Shown here in pieces: positions 1 through 7,648 of a DNA stretch of 33,368 nt. Numbering within the stretch: position 1 is the stretch's first letter; each line of letters starts with the position of its first letter. The stretch is from a virus: the IMG/VR virus record IMGVR_UViG_3300050821_016501, positions 1-33,368 of that record. The stretch is one strand, 5' to 3'. Below the pieces are notes generated by a model. The model worked only from the letters and a program-made list of their open reading frames with translations. It ran no database searches and was not told where the DNA came from. The position numbers and the translations under genes were made by a program.

Positions 1-122
1 GCGGGTTCGGATCCCTTCGGGACCATCGAGGTAAAAGGTAAATTTTTCGCATCAACAGTTGCGATCACGTCGGCAAAATCCTCGCGTTTACCGACCTGAT
101 TAATTTCAAGTAATCCGGCCAT
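1..122 (-). CDS. Major capsid protein, N-terminal fragment (runs off window start)
   Basis: Reading leftward from an ATG at 122, the frame stays open to the window edge and gives 40 residues beginning MAGLLEINQVGKREDFADVI and continuing through a TVDAKNLPFTSMVPKGSEP-type segment. The pattern 'R-E-D-hydrophobic-x-D-V-I ... D-A-x-x-x-P-F-x-S-M-x-x-K-G' is characteristic of the N-terminus of HK97-fold capsid proteins of the SU10/DUF5309 type. The position fits: it is the next gene after a scaffolding-type protein in a terminase-portal-scaffold-capsid order, 27 bp after that gene's stop. No Shine-Dalgarno is visible in the 20 bases upstream, which is odd for what should be the most highly expressed gene. 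The family assignment rests on 40 residues and on gene order. Confidence 0.7.
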   Translation of the reverse strand, partial: MAGLLEINQVGKREDFADVIATVDAKNLPFTSMVPKGSEP

Positions 123-149
123 TTTTGAAGAAAATAGGGTTTCTAAATT

Positions 150-1145
150 TCAGGAACCCTTGCCGATTAAGCTCTCGGAAAATGCGTCCAAAGCAGTTCG
201 ATCCGTCGCTATTCGGTCAAGGAGATTCCGACTCAGCACGGTTTTCTGGCTCACTTTGTTGCCGCTAGAAGGATGAGGCGCGGCGAGAGGAGGATTAACC
301 TTTGCGGCCGGGAGCTTCCCGTTGGCGGCTTTCTTCGCCAAACGAAGTTTCTGACCGGTCAAAGCATCTGCGATGATAATTTGGAAATCGGGAAACTTTC
401 GAACCTCTGGGAATATCTTCACCCAGGTTTGCAGCACCTTGTTGTACTCCGTCCCGACTTTGTACAGGTCAGGATAGTACGAACGCGCCTCTGTCTCGAA
501 TGTGTTCCGATCTTGCAGATACTGCCGGCGTTGCGGCCCATGAACGGTCAGGAGCGCTTCAGACTGCGACAGGAGTTGCTTCACGCGATCCCCTGGCATC
601 ATGTAGCTGCCGCCTTTGCCGTCTTCCACTTCGCCACCGTCCAAATGCTCTAAAGCCCAAAGCTTGACGCGTTGAGCGGCACTTAAACGTTGATCAAGTG
701 ATTGAACGTCATCGATATCGTTGAGCGGCGATTCAGGCGTTGGGGCGAGTGGAGCGTTAGCTTGCGCTTTCGCTTCGAGCTCGGCGACCTTGGCCTGGAG
801 CGCTTCGGCTCGCTCGGTTGCCTCATGCTTTTGGGCAACCAGCTTATCGATCCGTTTCTGGACTGCTGCCGGAACAGGCTCTTTTTCTTTTTCCTTCTCT
901 GCCTCGTCTGCTTCTAGAGCAGGTTCAGCTTCGACAGCCGGCGGTTCCTCAACGGGAGTTTCTGCACTCGCAGATTCCTCAGTGGGTGCCGGTTCTTCTG
1001 AAGGCTTTTCACTATCCCCGAAATATTTATCAAGCCCTGGAATTCCAGACAGCAAACTGTCGAGATTGTCTTCAGAACCAATCTCTACTGTTTGCGGTTT
1101 CGCTTCGGGAGCGGGTGCGGAGGCTGTATTTTCTTCGTCTGCCAT
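150..1145 (-). CDS. Scaffolding-like capsid assembly protein
   Basis: This 331-residue protein starts at ATG 1145 and lies between the portal group and the capsid gene, the usual position of a scaffolding protein. Residues 1-90 are very acidic and rich in Ala, Pro and Glu. Residues about 90-130 form a predicted coiled coil (KRIDKLVAQKHEATERAEAL and following heptads). The middle is helical. The last 60 residues are basic and helical, like the capsid-binding tail of scaffolds. No enzymatic motif is seen, and no catalytic Ser/His/Asp pattern suggests a fused prohead protease. Scaffolds diverge fast, so the call rests on composition, size and position rather than on a recognised family. Confidence 0.7.
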   Translation of the reverse strand: MADEENTASAPAPEAKPQTVEIGSEDNLDSLLSGIPGLDKYFGDSEKPSEEPAPTEESASAETPVEEPPAVEAEPALEADEAEKEKEKEPVPAAVQKRIDKLVAQKHEATERAEALQAKVAELEAKAQANAPLAPTPESPLNDIDDVQSLDQRLSAAQRVKLWALEHLDGGEVEDGKGGSYMMPGDRVKQLLSQSEALLTVHGPQRRQYLQDRNTFETEARSYYPDLYKVGTEYNKVLQTWVKIFPEVRKFPDFQIIIADALTGQKLRLAKKAANGKLPAAKVNPPLAAPHPSSGNKVSQKTVLSRNLLDRIATDRTALDAFSESLIGKGS

Positions 1146-1151
1146 CTGACA

Positions 1152-1167
1152 TTGGTTTACTAACCAA
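1152..1167. repeat. Inverted repeat upstream of the scaffold gene
   Basis: TTGGTT-TACT-AACCAA, six-base perfect arms with a four-base loop, lies seven bases before the scaffold start codon. It could be an operator or an RNA hairpin at the ribosome entry site. The function is inferred only from position. Confidence 0.35.
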
Positions 1168-1170
1168 AGG

Positions 1171-1190
1171 AAAAACCGGTGAGGTCACCG
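1171..1190 (-). terminator. Candidate weak terminator or attenuator before scaffold/capsid genes
   Basis: Read leftward, the sequence is CGGTG-ACCT-CACCG followed by GTTTTT. This is a five-base GC-rich stem, a four-base loop and a T5 tract. It sits between the gene ending at 1234 and the scaffold gene. The short stem suggests partial termination or RNA processing that sets capsid/scaffold levels apart from portal levels. Confidence 0.35.
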
Positions 1191-1233
1191 TGATGCGAAG
1201 AGATACTAAATCCACTAAAAAGGCAAGATTGTC

Positions 1234-1605
1234 TTATTCGGCAGGTTCCGGGAACAACTGGTCATGCGGAGTATTTCGCCAGGTTTCGTAGTTGGCGATC
1301 ACGTAATCCGCATAGCTCGCGAACCCTGCCAGGTAAGCCAGGCGCCCGTGCTCCGTCGCCACCGCTTCATCCCGAAGGAGGGACTCCGCTTTGTACTTGG
1401 CCTCGAGCAACATCTGCTTGACCGCACCATAAGCTTTTGGCGAAAGATCACGAATCGCATCCGCAAGCTCTTCCGGTGACAATTCCGGTTCAGCTTCTTT
1501 AACCACCACCAACCAGGGCTGAGTCACCGGCCGAAAGAAATACTTGAACGGGTAAACCTCTTTAGGAGTCCCGGTGATGGGATCGTCACTTGATTTGCCA
1601 GGCAT
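1234..1605 (-). CDS. Hypothetical virion-module protein, 123 aa
   Basis: The function is not recognised. The start ATG at 1605 overlaps the stop of the upstream gene (TGATG), so translation is probably coupled. The first 45 residues contain an aromatic segment (VYPFKYFFRPVTQPWLVVV). The rest is predicted alpha-helical, with an acidic stretch (EAEPELSPEELADAIRDL) and an amphipathic helix rich in Ala, Glu and Lys. No membrane span, signal peptide or metal site is seen. Its place between an Ig-like protein and the scaffold suggests a minor head or connector role. Confidence 0.7.
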   Translation of the reverse strand: MPGKSSDDPITGTPKEVYPFKYFFRPVTQPWLVVVKEAEPELSPEELADAIRDLSPKAYGAVKQMLLEAKYKAESLLRDEAVATEHGRLAYLAGFASYADYVIANYETWRNTPHDQLFPEPAE

Positions 1606-2054
1606 CAGGTTGCGATAAAGTTCACCGAATTACTGGCGGCAACGCCACCAGGCGCCTGGATAGTCACCGCAATAGTCCCGGCATTGGCATACGCTGCCGG
1701 ATTCACCATCGCTTGCGCGTGATTATCGGTGATGTAGGTGATCGGTCCAGTGGCACTGCCAAAATGGAGAATTGATCCTGCCACCAAATTCGTCCCGACA
1801 ATATCGAGTTGGAAAGCCGGGCCTCCATGAAGCTTGGTGGTTGGCGTAATGGCAGTGATGGTTGCCGGCACGAAGACGTGGGTTCCCGCATAGGTCTGAC
1901 AAAGTGCCAGCAGGAAATGCATGAACGCCACGTCGCCTTCGGGACTCGCTGGACAGAGTCCGCGCGTTGCGTAGAAAGCATTGAGAAAATCCGTAGGAAA
2001 ATTCCAATCGACATTGGGATCATTTTGCAAAACTGGTTCTTCGAGATCAGGCAT
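1605..2054 (-). CDS. Ig-like (IPT/TIG-type) domain protein near the portal
   Basis: The chosen start is ATG 2054, five bases after the portal stop. A TTG at 2102 would add 16 residues but overlap the portal gene. The 149-residue product has a helical N-terminus (1-60) and a beta-rich domain from about 62 to 149. That domain follows the IPT/TIG pattern: 'ITAITP', a Gly pair, 'IVGTNLVAGS', a short hydrophobic strand, then 'TIAVTIQAPGG..AASNSVNF'. Ig-like domains in phage head genes are often surface decorations or connector parts. No homologue can be named. The stop codon overlaps the next start. Confidence 0.65.
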   Translation of the reverse strand: MPDLEEPVLQNDPNVDWNFPTDFLNAFYATRGLCPASPEGDVAFMHFLLALCQTYAGTHVFVPATITAITPTTKLHGGPAFQLDIVGTNLVAGSILHFGSATGPITYITDNHAQAMVNPAAYANAGTIAVTIQAPGGVAASNSVNFIAT

Positions 2055-2058
2055 GATT

Positions 2059-4134
2059 TTAAGTTCCGGTAGCGGTTTGGACGGGTGAAGGAGCGACGCC
2101 AAGTTTTCCGATCTGGGCGTTCTGTTGCTGCTGCATTTGGAATTGGTACGCTTTGATCCGTCGATCCAAACGTTCCTGAGCGAGCGGATTTGCTCTGATA
2201 AAATTCACGAAATCCTGAGCTTGCAACGAGTTCTGGATCACTTGCATGGCAAGTTGCGGATTGGATTGATTCCCTTCAGGAATCGGCGGCTCGATCCCGG
2301 TGACGATCTGCGACATCGCACTTTGCTCCTCGGTGACCTGTTGCTCGGTTACCTGGGCTTGCGGCCGAATGATCCGTTGCGCCAAAGCAGGATCCAGAGC
2401 TCGCGTCGCGTACTGAGTAAGGCCCGCCCAATCCAATACACCGGCCTTATCAGTCTGCGCGAGGACCGTGGTGATCAGGTTCATCTTCTCGGTCAGATAC
2501 TCCATGTTCAAATCGCGCGCGTCATATTCCAGAACCAGGCGCAGATTGTTCTGGATGGTTTCCCGATCGGTGGGCATCACCAAATCTGGAACACCCGAGA
2601 TTTGGACCCATTGATCCGGCGGAAAATACTGCTGGCAGAGTTGAAAAATCTGGATGAAGACCTCGCGATTCTCGCCCAACCAGCAATCGATCAGGCGTTG
2701 GGTGCGTCGAAGAATTTTGTTAGGATCGACTCCCTCCTGATTCTTGCCGAAATAGTCGGCTGTATCTCGGCGAATCGAATTCTCTGTATCAAAGCTTGTG
2801 TTATCCATTGGGGGAGGGTTGAGCCACCCAATTTCGCCTGGCCGCAACACTCCGAGTTGACTCGCAGGTCCGAGTTTGTACTGCTGTTTTCCGCGTCCCA
2901 GAGGAACGAGAAGCGGTGGAATGGTTGAGATGGAAGTGCGGTCATTGCGAGAATCCCGTTGGGTTTTGATTTCGGCCTGAGCGGTATCCGCGATGTCGCC
3001 AACGCCGCGTGATTCCAAGACACTGCGCGAACGGTTTTCTCTCCTGCAAAGCACAAAGGGATACTTCCCGTGGTAATACGGCAATGGAAGTTGCCGGCCG
3101 ATTTCGTCAGTGCCTGGATGAAAAATGCAAACCTGAGTTTCCCGGGATCCAGTGGGCGATTCGCCGCGATAAAACCCGTAAAAGACCTCGTGCAAATTCT
3201 GCATCTCATCGATGTAGATGCGGTCGTTGTATCGCGACGTGGTGTCCTTCGACATCTGCCAGATAACGCTCCCACCACCAGTATTCAGGATAAACTTGGT
3301 GAATTTCGGATCCCATTGCTCGAGCTTGGAGCGATCCTCGACCTGGGGCTTGTTGAGCACGTCGCGTCGAACCACCCAAGGCGCCCGCTGAATATCGAAG
3401 GTAGTGCGGAAAAAGAAGACGTCCTGATAAGTTCTGTAGGCAGTTACACAGGGCCGATTGGTGCGAACGTACTTCTTCGGGTATTGAAATTGGCCCGTCT
3501 GCATCAACTGCTGGAACGCCGCCCGCGGATCCACGTTTGGGAAATATTGCTGGAACGCTTGCGTCGCCGCGGCCAGGTCATCGCCGCTCAAGCGTTGCAT
3601 ATTCTGTACAAGGTATTGGAGCAGGGCACCGAATTGCGGATCCTGTTGGGCGATCTGCATCAGATCCTGCACGGTCACCGTGGCAATTTCGGTATCCTCC
3701 TCGTACAACCAATCGATGCCGATGACCGAGCTGCCGTAATGCTGGCGCCATTGCGCGGCCAAGTCCCGCTCACGATCGAGCTCCTCGACCAGCAGAGTTC
3801 GCGCGATGTAATCGAGGACTGAGGTGGTAGCGCGCGCCAGGTCATCATTTTGCGAGTTCGCGGCCAGCGTCTGCATATGACAATTTTTGTCTGCCGCCCG
3901 CATGATATCGACATCGTCATTGATGATGTTGTCGACGTAGTAGGGCCTGATATCGGAGGCGCCTTCCCACGGGAATGCGGCCTTTTTCAAAAACTTGCTG
4001 TACTTACGGCCGTCATCGGATTGACCGTTCCAACGGCAGTACCGGCTGTCATCCAACCTGGTGGTGAGACCGAAATACGCACTCCCCTCTTCAACCGAGG
4101 ATTGGAATTGCTGCTTTACTTCCTCAACAGTCAT
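2059..4134 (-). CDS. Portal protein
   Basis: This 691-residue protein has the length and features of podoviral (P22-like or T7-like) portals. Its start is ATG 4134, two bases after the TerL stop, with GGAG about ten bases upstream inside terL. A TTG at 4218 would extend it 28 residues and is less likely. The early segment 'RKYSKFLKKAAFPWEGASDI' with 'YVDNIINDDVDIMRA' is typical of phage portals with an N-terminal 'W.G.SD...P'-type motif. The middle holds helical stem segments with Gln-rich stretches (DLMQIAQQDPQFGALLQYLVQ), and the C-terminus is Gln/Pro-rich (FQMQQQQNAQ), as expected for the crown or barrel. It forms the dodecameric DNA gateway and binds TerL. Confidence 0.9.
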   Translation of the reverse strand: MTVEEVKQQFQSSVEEGSAYFGLTTRLDDSRYCRWNGQSDDGRKYSKFLKKAAFPWEGASDIRPYYVDNIINDDVDIMRAADKNCHMQTLAANSQNDDLARATTSVLDYIARTLLVEELDRERDLAAQWRQHYGSSVIGIDWLYEEDTEIATVTVQDLMQIAQQDPQFGALLQYLVQNMQRLSGDDLAAATQAFQQYFPNVDPRAAFQQLMQTGQFQYPKKYVRTNRPCVTAYRTYQDVFFFRTTFDIQRAPWVVRRDVLNKPQVEDRSKLEQWDPKFTKFILNTGGGSVIWQMSKDTTSRYNDRIYIDEMQNLHEVFYGFYRGESPTGSRETQVCIFHPGTDEIGRQLPLPYYHGKYPFVLCRRENRSRSVLESRGVGDIADTAQAEIKTQRDSRNDRTSISTIPPLLVPLGRGKQQYKLGPASQLGVLRPGEIGWLNPPPMDNTSFDTENSIRRDTADYFGKNQEGVDPNKILRRTQRLIDCWLGENREVFIQIFQLCQQYFPPDQWVQISGVPDLVMPTDRETIQNNLRLVLEYDARDLNMEYLTEKMNLITTVLAQTDKAGVLDWAGLTQYATRALDPALAQRIIRPQAQVTEQQVTEEQSAMSQIVTGIEPPIPEGNQSNPQLAMQVIQNSLQAQDFVNFIRANPLAQERLDRRIKAYQFQMQQQQNAQIGKLGVAPSPVQTATGT

Positions 4135-4136
4135 TT

Positions 4137-5762
4137 TTAATACGCTCCACCTTCGACCAGGGTTAACTCTTGAGCATCGAAATCGACCAGCTTCCCGACT
4201 GCCATGTACCTGAGACAATCCACCGGATCTTTACTGGCGCCGTGCGGCCCGTCTTTCCCGGTCCAGATTTTGAGCGCAAAAATGGTGTTCAAACATTCGG
4301 ACGAGATATAGAGGTGCGGTTCTTTGCGGTTCGCCGGATCTTCCGTCTCCTCATAATCCAAAAGCGAATTGATCAGCGTGACACCTTCATTGATCGGATC
4401 CAGGGGCGCCGGCTGAAAGATGACACCCAGATCCATGAACTCCTCGATGATCGTTGTACTGTGATCGGCTTTCTGTGAAGGCGTGTTGCCGAAACGACTG
4501 TCCATCCAACGCTCGGCCAGGGTCTCGTCGCCTTCCAGTCGTTGCATCTCTTCGTAATAACGTTTGAGCCCCCACCCGAGCCCCAACTGAGCAGGGCCCG
4601 CCTTGCCATCCGCGAGCTTGCCATCCGCTTCGGCCCATTGCCCGAGATCGCCGATTCCCGGGATGTACTGACCTGGACAGGGCCATTCGCGATAGACGTA
4701 ATGCCGGCCCATCGGATCGATCCGCACCCAGATCATGAACCAGTTTTTGTTCCCGGCAGGATCAACGATCTGATAGTTGGTGCCGATCTTGGGGATCTTG
4801 TCAGGAGGGATGACGTGGACGGCGTCGCGGAACTTTGGGAAGCGTTGAACAATGGCGCGAGTAGGGACTCCGTAGGCTCGACAAAGAATCTCTTCCCGGG
4901 AGGCACCCTCCAAGGTCTCCTTCATCGTGTCATAACCTTCGAACGGGTTATCCGAAGTATGAAAATAGATGATGATCGCGTTCTGCCGTTGCGGCTGTTG
5001 AACGCGCGGAACCATGTTATTGGCGACACCGAGATTGCCTTTCGGCAAGAGAGGCCCGGGAACCTTCTCCACAGTCGTCGCGCCGTGCAAATACTCTTGC
5101 ACTGTATGCGTCCACCCATCTTTCGGCGTAAAACTGATCAGGAGAATCCCGCGCCTGGTGATCAACCGATAGCGGAGCGTTTCCAGGATGTTGAGCGGAA
5201 CGAGCTCGTCGCACCAGATCAGATCGCAATTCCCGCCCTCAATCAGATCCAATTTCTGGCTGTAATGCCGAAAAACGCACTCAGAAGCGTTCGGTAAAAT
5301 GAACTTGGAATCGCTGAAACCGTGCTTCTGAGAGAAGCTGACGTTGGTAATTTTGCCCTTTTTGGCGTTACGAAATTCCGGCGGCAGGTATTGAAAGACA
5401 ATCGGCTGTTGCATCTCGACCGAATTGGCGTCGGTGCTCTGGAAACACCAAACCATCTTCTTTTCGCCCGCTAAAAGGGTCTGAACGACTTTATGGGCGC
5501 AATAGAACGATTTAGTGGCCCGATTCCCGCCCAGGATGAGCATTTCGCGTTTTCCAGCTTCCAGATACCCGTCCGCAAGCTTCCAGATTTCCGGTTCGTA
5601 ACCGTACCTATACGGATCCTCCCGTTCGAGCAGGATCCTCTGATTGCGAATGATCAGATAAGCTTCAACAGCCGCCGGATCGGTTTTGTACTGAGCTGCC
5701 GAAGGCAGAGGGTAAAGCGGGTGCGGAAGAAGCTTGAAATCGTTCTGGTGATACTCCTGCAT
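4137..5762 (-). CDS. terL: Terminase large subunit (TerL)
   Basis: This 541-residue packaging motor and headful nuclease starts at ATG 5762, immediately after the upstream stop (TAAATG). The ATPase domain shows a deviant Walker A GGNRATKS (78-85, Thr in place of the usual Gly before Lys), Walker B LIWCDE (181-186, catalytic Glu186) and a coupling motif SFTP (210-213). The RNase H-like nuclease domain shows Asp334 (QIVDPAGNKN), Asp421 (RWMDSRFGN) and Asp515 (KDPVDCLRYM), the expected three-acid set. The length is normal for the family. It translocates DNA through the portal encoded next to it and cuts concatemers. Confidence 0.95.
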   Translation of the reverse strand: MQEYHQNDFKLLPHPLYPLPSAAQYKTDPAAVEAYLIIRNQRILLEREDPYRYGYEPEIWKLADGYLEAGKREMLILGGNRATKSFYCAHKVVQTLLAGEKKMVWCFQSTDANSVEMQQPIVFQYLPPEFRNAKKGKITNVSFSQKHGFSDSKFILPNASECVFRHYSQKLDLIEGGNCDLIWCDELVPLNILETLRYRLITRRGILLISFTPKDGWTHTVQEYLHGATTVEKVPGPLLPKGNLGVANNMVPRVQQPQRQNAIIIYFHTSDNPFEGYDTMKETLEGASREEILCRAYGVPTRAIVQRFPKFRDAVHVIPPDKIPKIGTNYQIVDPAGNKNWFMIWVRIDPMGRHYVYREWPCPGQYIPGIGDLGQWAEADGKLADGKAGPAQLGLGWGLKRYYEEMQRLEGDETLAERWMDSRFGNTPSQKADHSTTIIEEFMDLGVIFQPAPLDPINEGVTLINSLLDYEETEDPANRKEPHLYISSECLNTIFALKIWTGKDGPHGASKDPVDCLRYMAVGKLVDFDAQELTLVEGGAY

Positions 5763-6254
5763 TTACCACCTTCCATAACTGCGCGGCAAGGCACGCAAGA
5801 TCCGGCGCCGGCCGGCGGCATCGGGAGGCGAGATTTCGTCCTCCTGAATGATCATGTTCCGCTTAAAATTGCGATGATTCCGCACAAAGAGGTACATGCA
5901 CTCCGCACTCCACTGGTTCTCGACCAGAACCAGGCGCGGATTGGGCGGAATGCGAATGACTTTCCACCGCTTTTTCAGTGCCAGATCGACTGCGATATCG
6001 TCGACCACCACCGGCTCCTTTTCCTTGACCTGGCCGGTTTTGAGACCTTCCTGGATCAGGTCTTTGAGCCGTTCAACGCCTTCGTGGGTGTACTTGACGG
6101 TGTACCCCTCGATATCCCAATGAAATTTGCGCCGAAGTTTGGTCCTGCGCATCGAGGCAAGTTGCTTGACTGGAATCCGCCAGGAATCGGAAATCGACTT
6201 TTCGGTGACGAGATCCTGTACGACTTCTTCAGAAACAGAGGCAGTATCAGGCAT
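5763..6254 (-). CDS. Candidate small terminase subunit or DNA-binding protein
   Basis: This 163-residue protein starts at ATG 6254 and ends directly against the TerL start codon. It is basic and mostly helical at the N-terminus (EEVVQDLVTEKSISDSWRIP, then MRRTKLRRKF). It has a middle helix (EGVERLKDLIQEGLK) and a beta/aromatic C-terminal part (WSAECMYLFVRNHRNF). Position suggests the TerS role of DNA recognition, but no clear helix-turn-helix is visible. A second TerS-like candidate exists at 12971-13486. It could equally be a conserved phage protein of unknown function. Confidence 0.5.
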   Translation of the reverse strand: MPDTASVSEEVVQDLVTEKSISDSWRIPVKQLASMRRTKLRRKFHWDIEGYTVKYTHEGVERLKDLIQEGLKTGQVKEKEPVVVDDIAVDLALKKRWKVIRIPPNPRLVLVENQWSAECMYLFVRNHRNFKRNMIIQEDEISPPDAAGRRRILRALPRSYGRW

Positions 6255-6267
6255 TTAAAAACGCACA

Positions 6268-6414
6268 TTACTCGTCCTTCTCACTGCGCGGCAATTCTTT
6301 TCGTTCCCGACAGGCGTCGAGGAGCTCGTAAACCATCCGAGCAAAGAAGTAGCCGCACGCTGCCGCGGCGAAGGAAAAGAAGAGGCTCAAGAAGTATTGG
6401 GCAAGGATTTGCAC
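6268..6414 (-). CDS. Small single-pass membrane protein, 48 aa
   Basis: The frame opens after an in-frame TGA, and the first plausible start is GTG 6414. Residues 4-27 are strongly hydrophobic (LAQYFLSLFFSFAAAACGYFF), followed by a charged tail (ELLDACRERKELPRSEKDE). This gives one membrane span with a cytoplasmic charged end. It lies 13 bases upstream of the next leftward gene and is the first gene of the packaging group. Spanin- or holin-type accessory roles are possible, and nothing specific can be assigned. No Shine-Dalgarno is seen, which lowers confidence. Confidence 0.5.
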   Translation of the reverse strand: MQILAQYFLSLFFSFAAAACGYFFARMVYELLDACRERKELPRSEKDE

Positions 6415-6579
6415 TTGATGAACAGAGCAGGTTTCGATTCAAATACCGGCCAACAGCGTATTCCTAACCCAAAGTGGGAGTGTCGTTAACTTGTGACCGG
6501 CGACTCGCTGCCCCTCGTGTGAGGTGAGCAGATAAGAGCCGCCGGTTTTTTTGTTCCATGCGAAACCTTGAATAACTCC

Positions 6580-6608
6580 TTTATCTTTACCGAGATTGTG
6601 CGTATACT
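6580..6608 (+). promoter_or_regulatory. Candidate sigma70-type promoter for the rightward genes
   Basis: TTTATC (6580-6585), a 17-base spacer, then TATACT (6603-6608) gives a five-of-six -10 box and a weak -35. Transcription would start near 6615, so the ATG at 6638 is preferred over that at 6614. The site lies between leftward and rightward genes. Confidence 0.45.
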
Positions 6609-6621
6609 CTAGTATGCACAA
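6596..6621. repeat. Imperfect inverted repeat over the -10 box
   Basis: TTGTGCGTATACT and AGTATGCACAA pair as arms with one bulged base and embrace the TATACT box. A dimeric repressor bound here would block the rightward promoter. The operator role is inferred. Confidence 0.4.
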
Positions 6622-6637
6622 TCGAATTAACCCAAAA

Positions 6638-6823
6638 ATGAAGACCGGTGAAAGCCGGGAGTTCCAAGGCGGCATTACGGTCGTAAAACAGCCTGGCCGT
6701 TTTTACGAGGTCTTTTACTCCCCGATGTCTTTTGGCGAATCGTTTAAAGCCCTGATGTCAGTTGGAGTTTTTGAAGCTTCAAATGCAGTCGAAGCAATCA
6801 AGAAGGCGAAGGAGGCAGTCTAA
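6638..6823 (+). CDS. Hypothetical small protein, 61 aa
   Basis: The function is not recognised. The likely start is ATG 6638 (protein MKTGESREFQGG...). An ATG at 6614 would add eight residues but falls at the predicted transcription start. The short product has a beta-like middle (GITVVKQPGRFYEVFYSP) and a C-terminal Ala/Lys helix (AVEAIKKAKEAV). The stop TAA directly abuts the next ATG, and an AAGGAGG ribosome-binding site for that gene lies inside its last codons, so the two are co-translated. Confidence 0.6.
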   Translation: MKTGESREFQGGITVVKQPGRFYEVFYSPMSFGESFKALMSVGVFEASNAVEAIKKAKEAV

Positions 6824-7186
6824 ATGAACATTCTTATTTTTCTTCTCTGCGCCTGGCTGATAATTCCCTTGATTCGCCCAGTCCTGATCTTGAGCATCTG
6901 GCTATTGACCAGGCGCGTCTTCTGGATCGGCGTTGCCGTACTCGTCGTCTTCAACGTTTTCCTGTACCAGGCTCAGTTAAACCGCCAACCGGCGTTACTG
7001 GCAGTTGACGTAGGAGCCTATTCAAGAATCCAGGAGGCGCCCGTTCGCGTTGTGGCGCCAACGCCGGCTCCTGCACCAGTGATCAGCGCTGAAGAGCAAT
7101 CGCAAAAGGCTGTCGACGATTTTGCCGCCAAAATTAAGACGATGAAATTCGAGAAATTAACTCTCCCAACCCTTCCCAATTCATGA
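6824..7186 (+). CDS. Two-span membrane protein with Pro/Ala periplasmic region
   Basis: This 120-residue protein has two hydrophobic segments at about 3-25 (ILIFLLCAWLIIPLIRPVLIL) and 32-50 (FWIGVAVLVVFNVFLYQ). A linker rich in Ala/Pro/Val follows (VVAPTPAPAPV), then a charged helical tail. The start is firm: an AAGGAGG site precedes ATG 6824 by eight bases, one of the best Shine-Dalgarno sequences in the window. The stop overlaps the next start (ATGA). It may be a lysis accessory or envelope-modifying protein, but no family is recognised. Confidence 0.7.
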   Translation: MNILIFLLCAWLIIPLIRPVLILSIWLLTRRVFWIGVAVLVVFNVFLYQAQLNRQPALLAVDVGAYSRIQEAPVRVVAPTPAPAPVISAEEQSQKAVDDFAAKIKTMKFEKLTLPTLPNS

Positions 7187-7392
7187 GCACCCACGGAGGA
7201 GCTCGCCGCGGTGCCGGTAGGCCGCGGATTCGTGGTGGAGACCGGCGTCAGATCATCAACTTCACACTTTCCCCCAGAACGCTGAAAGCGCTCCGCGAAG
7301 CGGTGCCGGAAGGCGAACGCGCCAGGTACGTGGAGCGCGCCATCCTCTTCAAGCTGGAATTCGACCAATGCGGGCAAATTGGCCCGCATTAA
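7183..7392 (+). CDS. Ribbon-helix-helix-like DNA-binding protein with AT-hook-like start
   Basis: This 69-residue protein starts at ATG 7183, overlapping the upstream stop. Residues 5-17 read GARRGAGRPRIRG, a Gly-Arg-Pro core like an AT-hook. Next come a strand (QIINFTLSP) and two helices (RTLKALREAV and ERARYVERAILFKLE), the RHH layout of small repressors such as CopG/Arc. Basic 'GARRGAGRP...' starts before an RHH are common in phage and plasmid regulators. It probably binds an operator such as the inverted repeat over its own promoter (6596-6621), which is an inference. The end of the gene folds into a hairpin (7367-7390). Confidence 0.65.
   Translation: MSTHGGARRGAGRPRIRGGDRRQIINFTLSPRTLKALREAVPEGERARYVERAILFKLEFDQCGQIGPH
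7367..7390. repeat. Hairpin between convergent genes
   Basis: AATGCGGGC-AAATTG-GCCCGCATT has nine-base perfect arms and overlaps the last codons and stop of the RHH-like gene. It faces the end of the leftward cluster at 7415. No T-run follows on either strand, so it is more likely an RNA-stabilising 3' hairpin than a classical terminator. Confidence 0.45.
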
Positions 7393-7414
7393 TCCCCAGT
7401 CGATTTGTCCTGTT

Positions 7415-7648
7415 TTATAATTTCGGGTTTTCATAGGGAACCCGTTCGGCCTGGCCGGAAGCACTCGCAGTCGTTTTGTCCTGCTCTTTGGCGAAGACCT
7501 CGATCAAAGTTTTCCCCTGAACCCTGCTTCGCTTTTTCCGCGCCAACCGCTCCTCCTCACAAATCCGGCAAACCCGCGTGCCCCGATACCACTTGGTATT
7601 GCGCGCGGTGTAGAGATGCCCTCGCCGACAATGAGTTTTACCGTCCAT
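7415..7648 (-). CDS. Small zinc-binding protein (HNH-associated C-x-x-G-H type)
   Basis: The start is ATG 7648, and a TTG at 7660 is less likely. The product has 77 residues. Residues 7-33 carry C-R-R-G-H ... C-R-I-C, with the arrangement 'C-x2-G-H-x(n)-N-T-x-W-x(n)-C-x2-C-x4-R'. This occurs in many phage proteins related to HNH endonuclease zinc modules. The catalytic HNH histidines are not visible, so it is probably DNA-binding rather than a nuclease. The rest is basic then acidic and disordered. It overlaps the upstream gene by 11 bases. Confidence 0.6.
   Translation of the reverse strand: MDGKTHCRRGHLYTARNTKWYRGTRVCRICEEERLARKKRSRVQGKTLIEVFAKEQDKTTASASGQAERVPYENPKL

Noticed and set aside
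5493-6467. 324-codon rightward open frame across terL and its upstream gene
   Set aside because: It lies antisense to two well-supported genes. Its composition (Arg/Pro/His-rich, no motif) is that of a shadow frame.
6439-6675. Leftward 78-codon frame over the intergenic promoter region
   Set aside because: The end (GVIQGFAWNKKTGGSYLLTS) looks protein-like, and an AAAGGAG lies nearby. There is no well-placed start codon, and it overlaps the promoter and the next gene antisense. It could still be real if a rare start is used.
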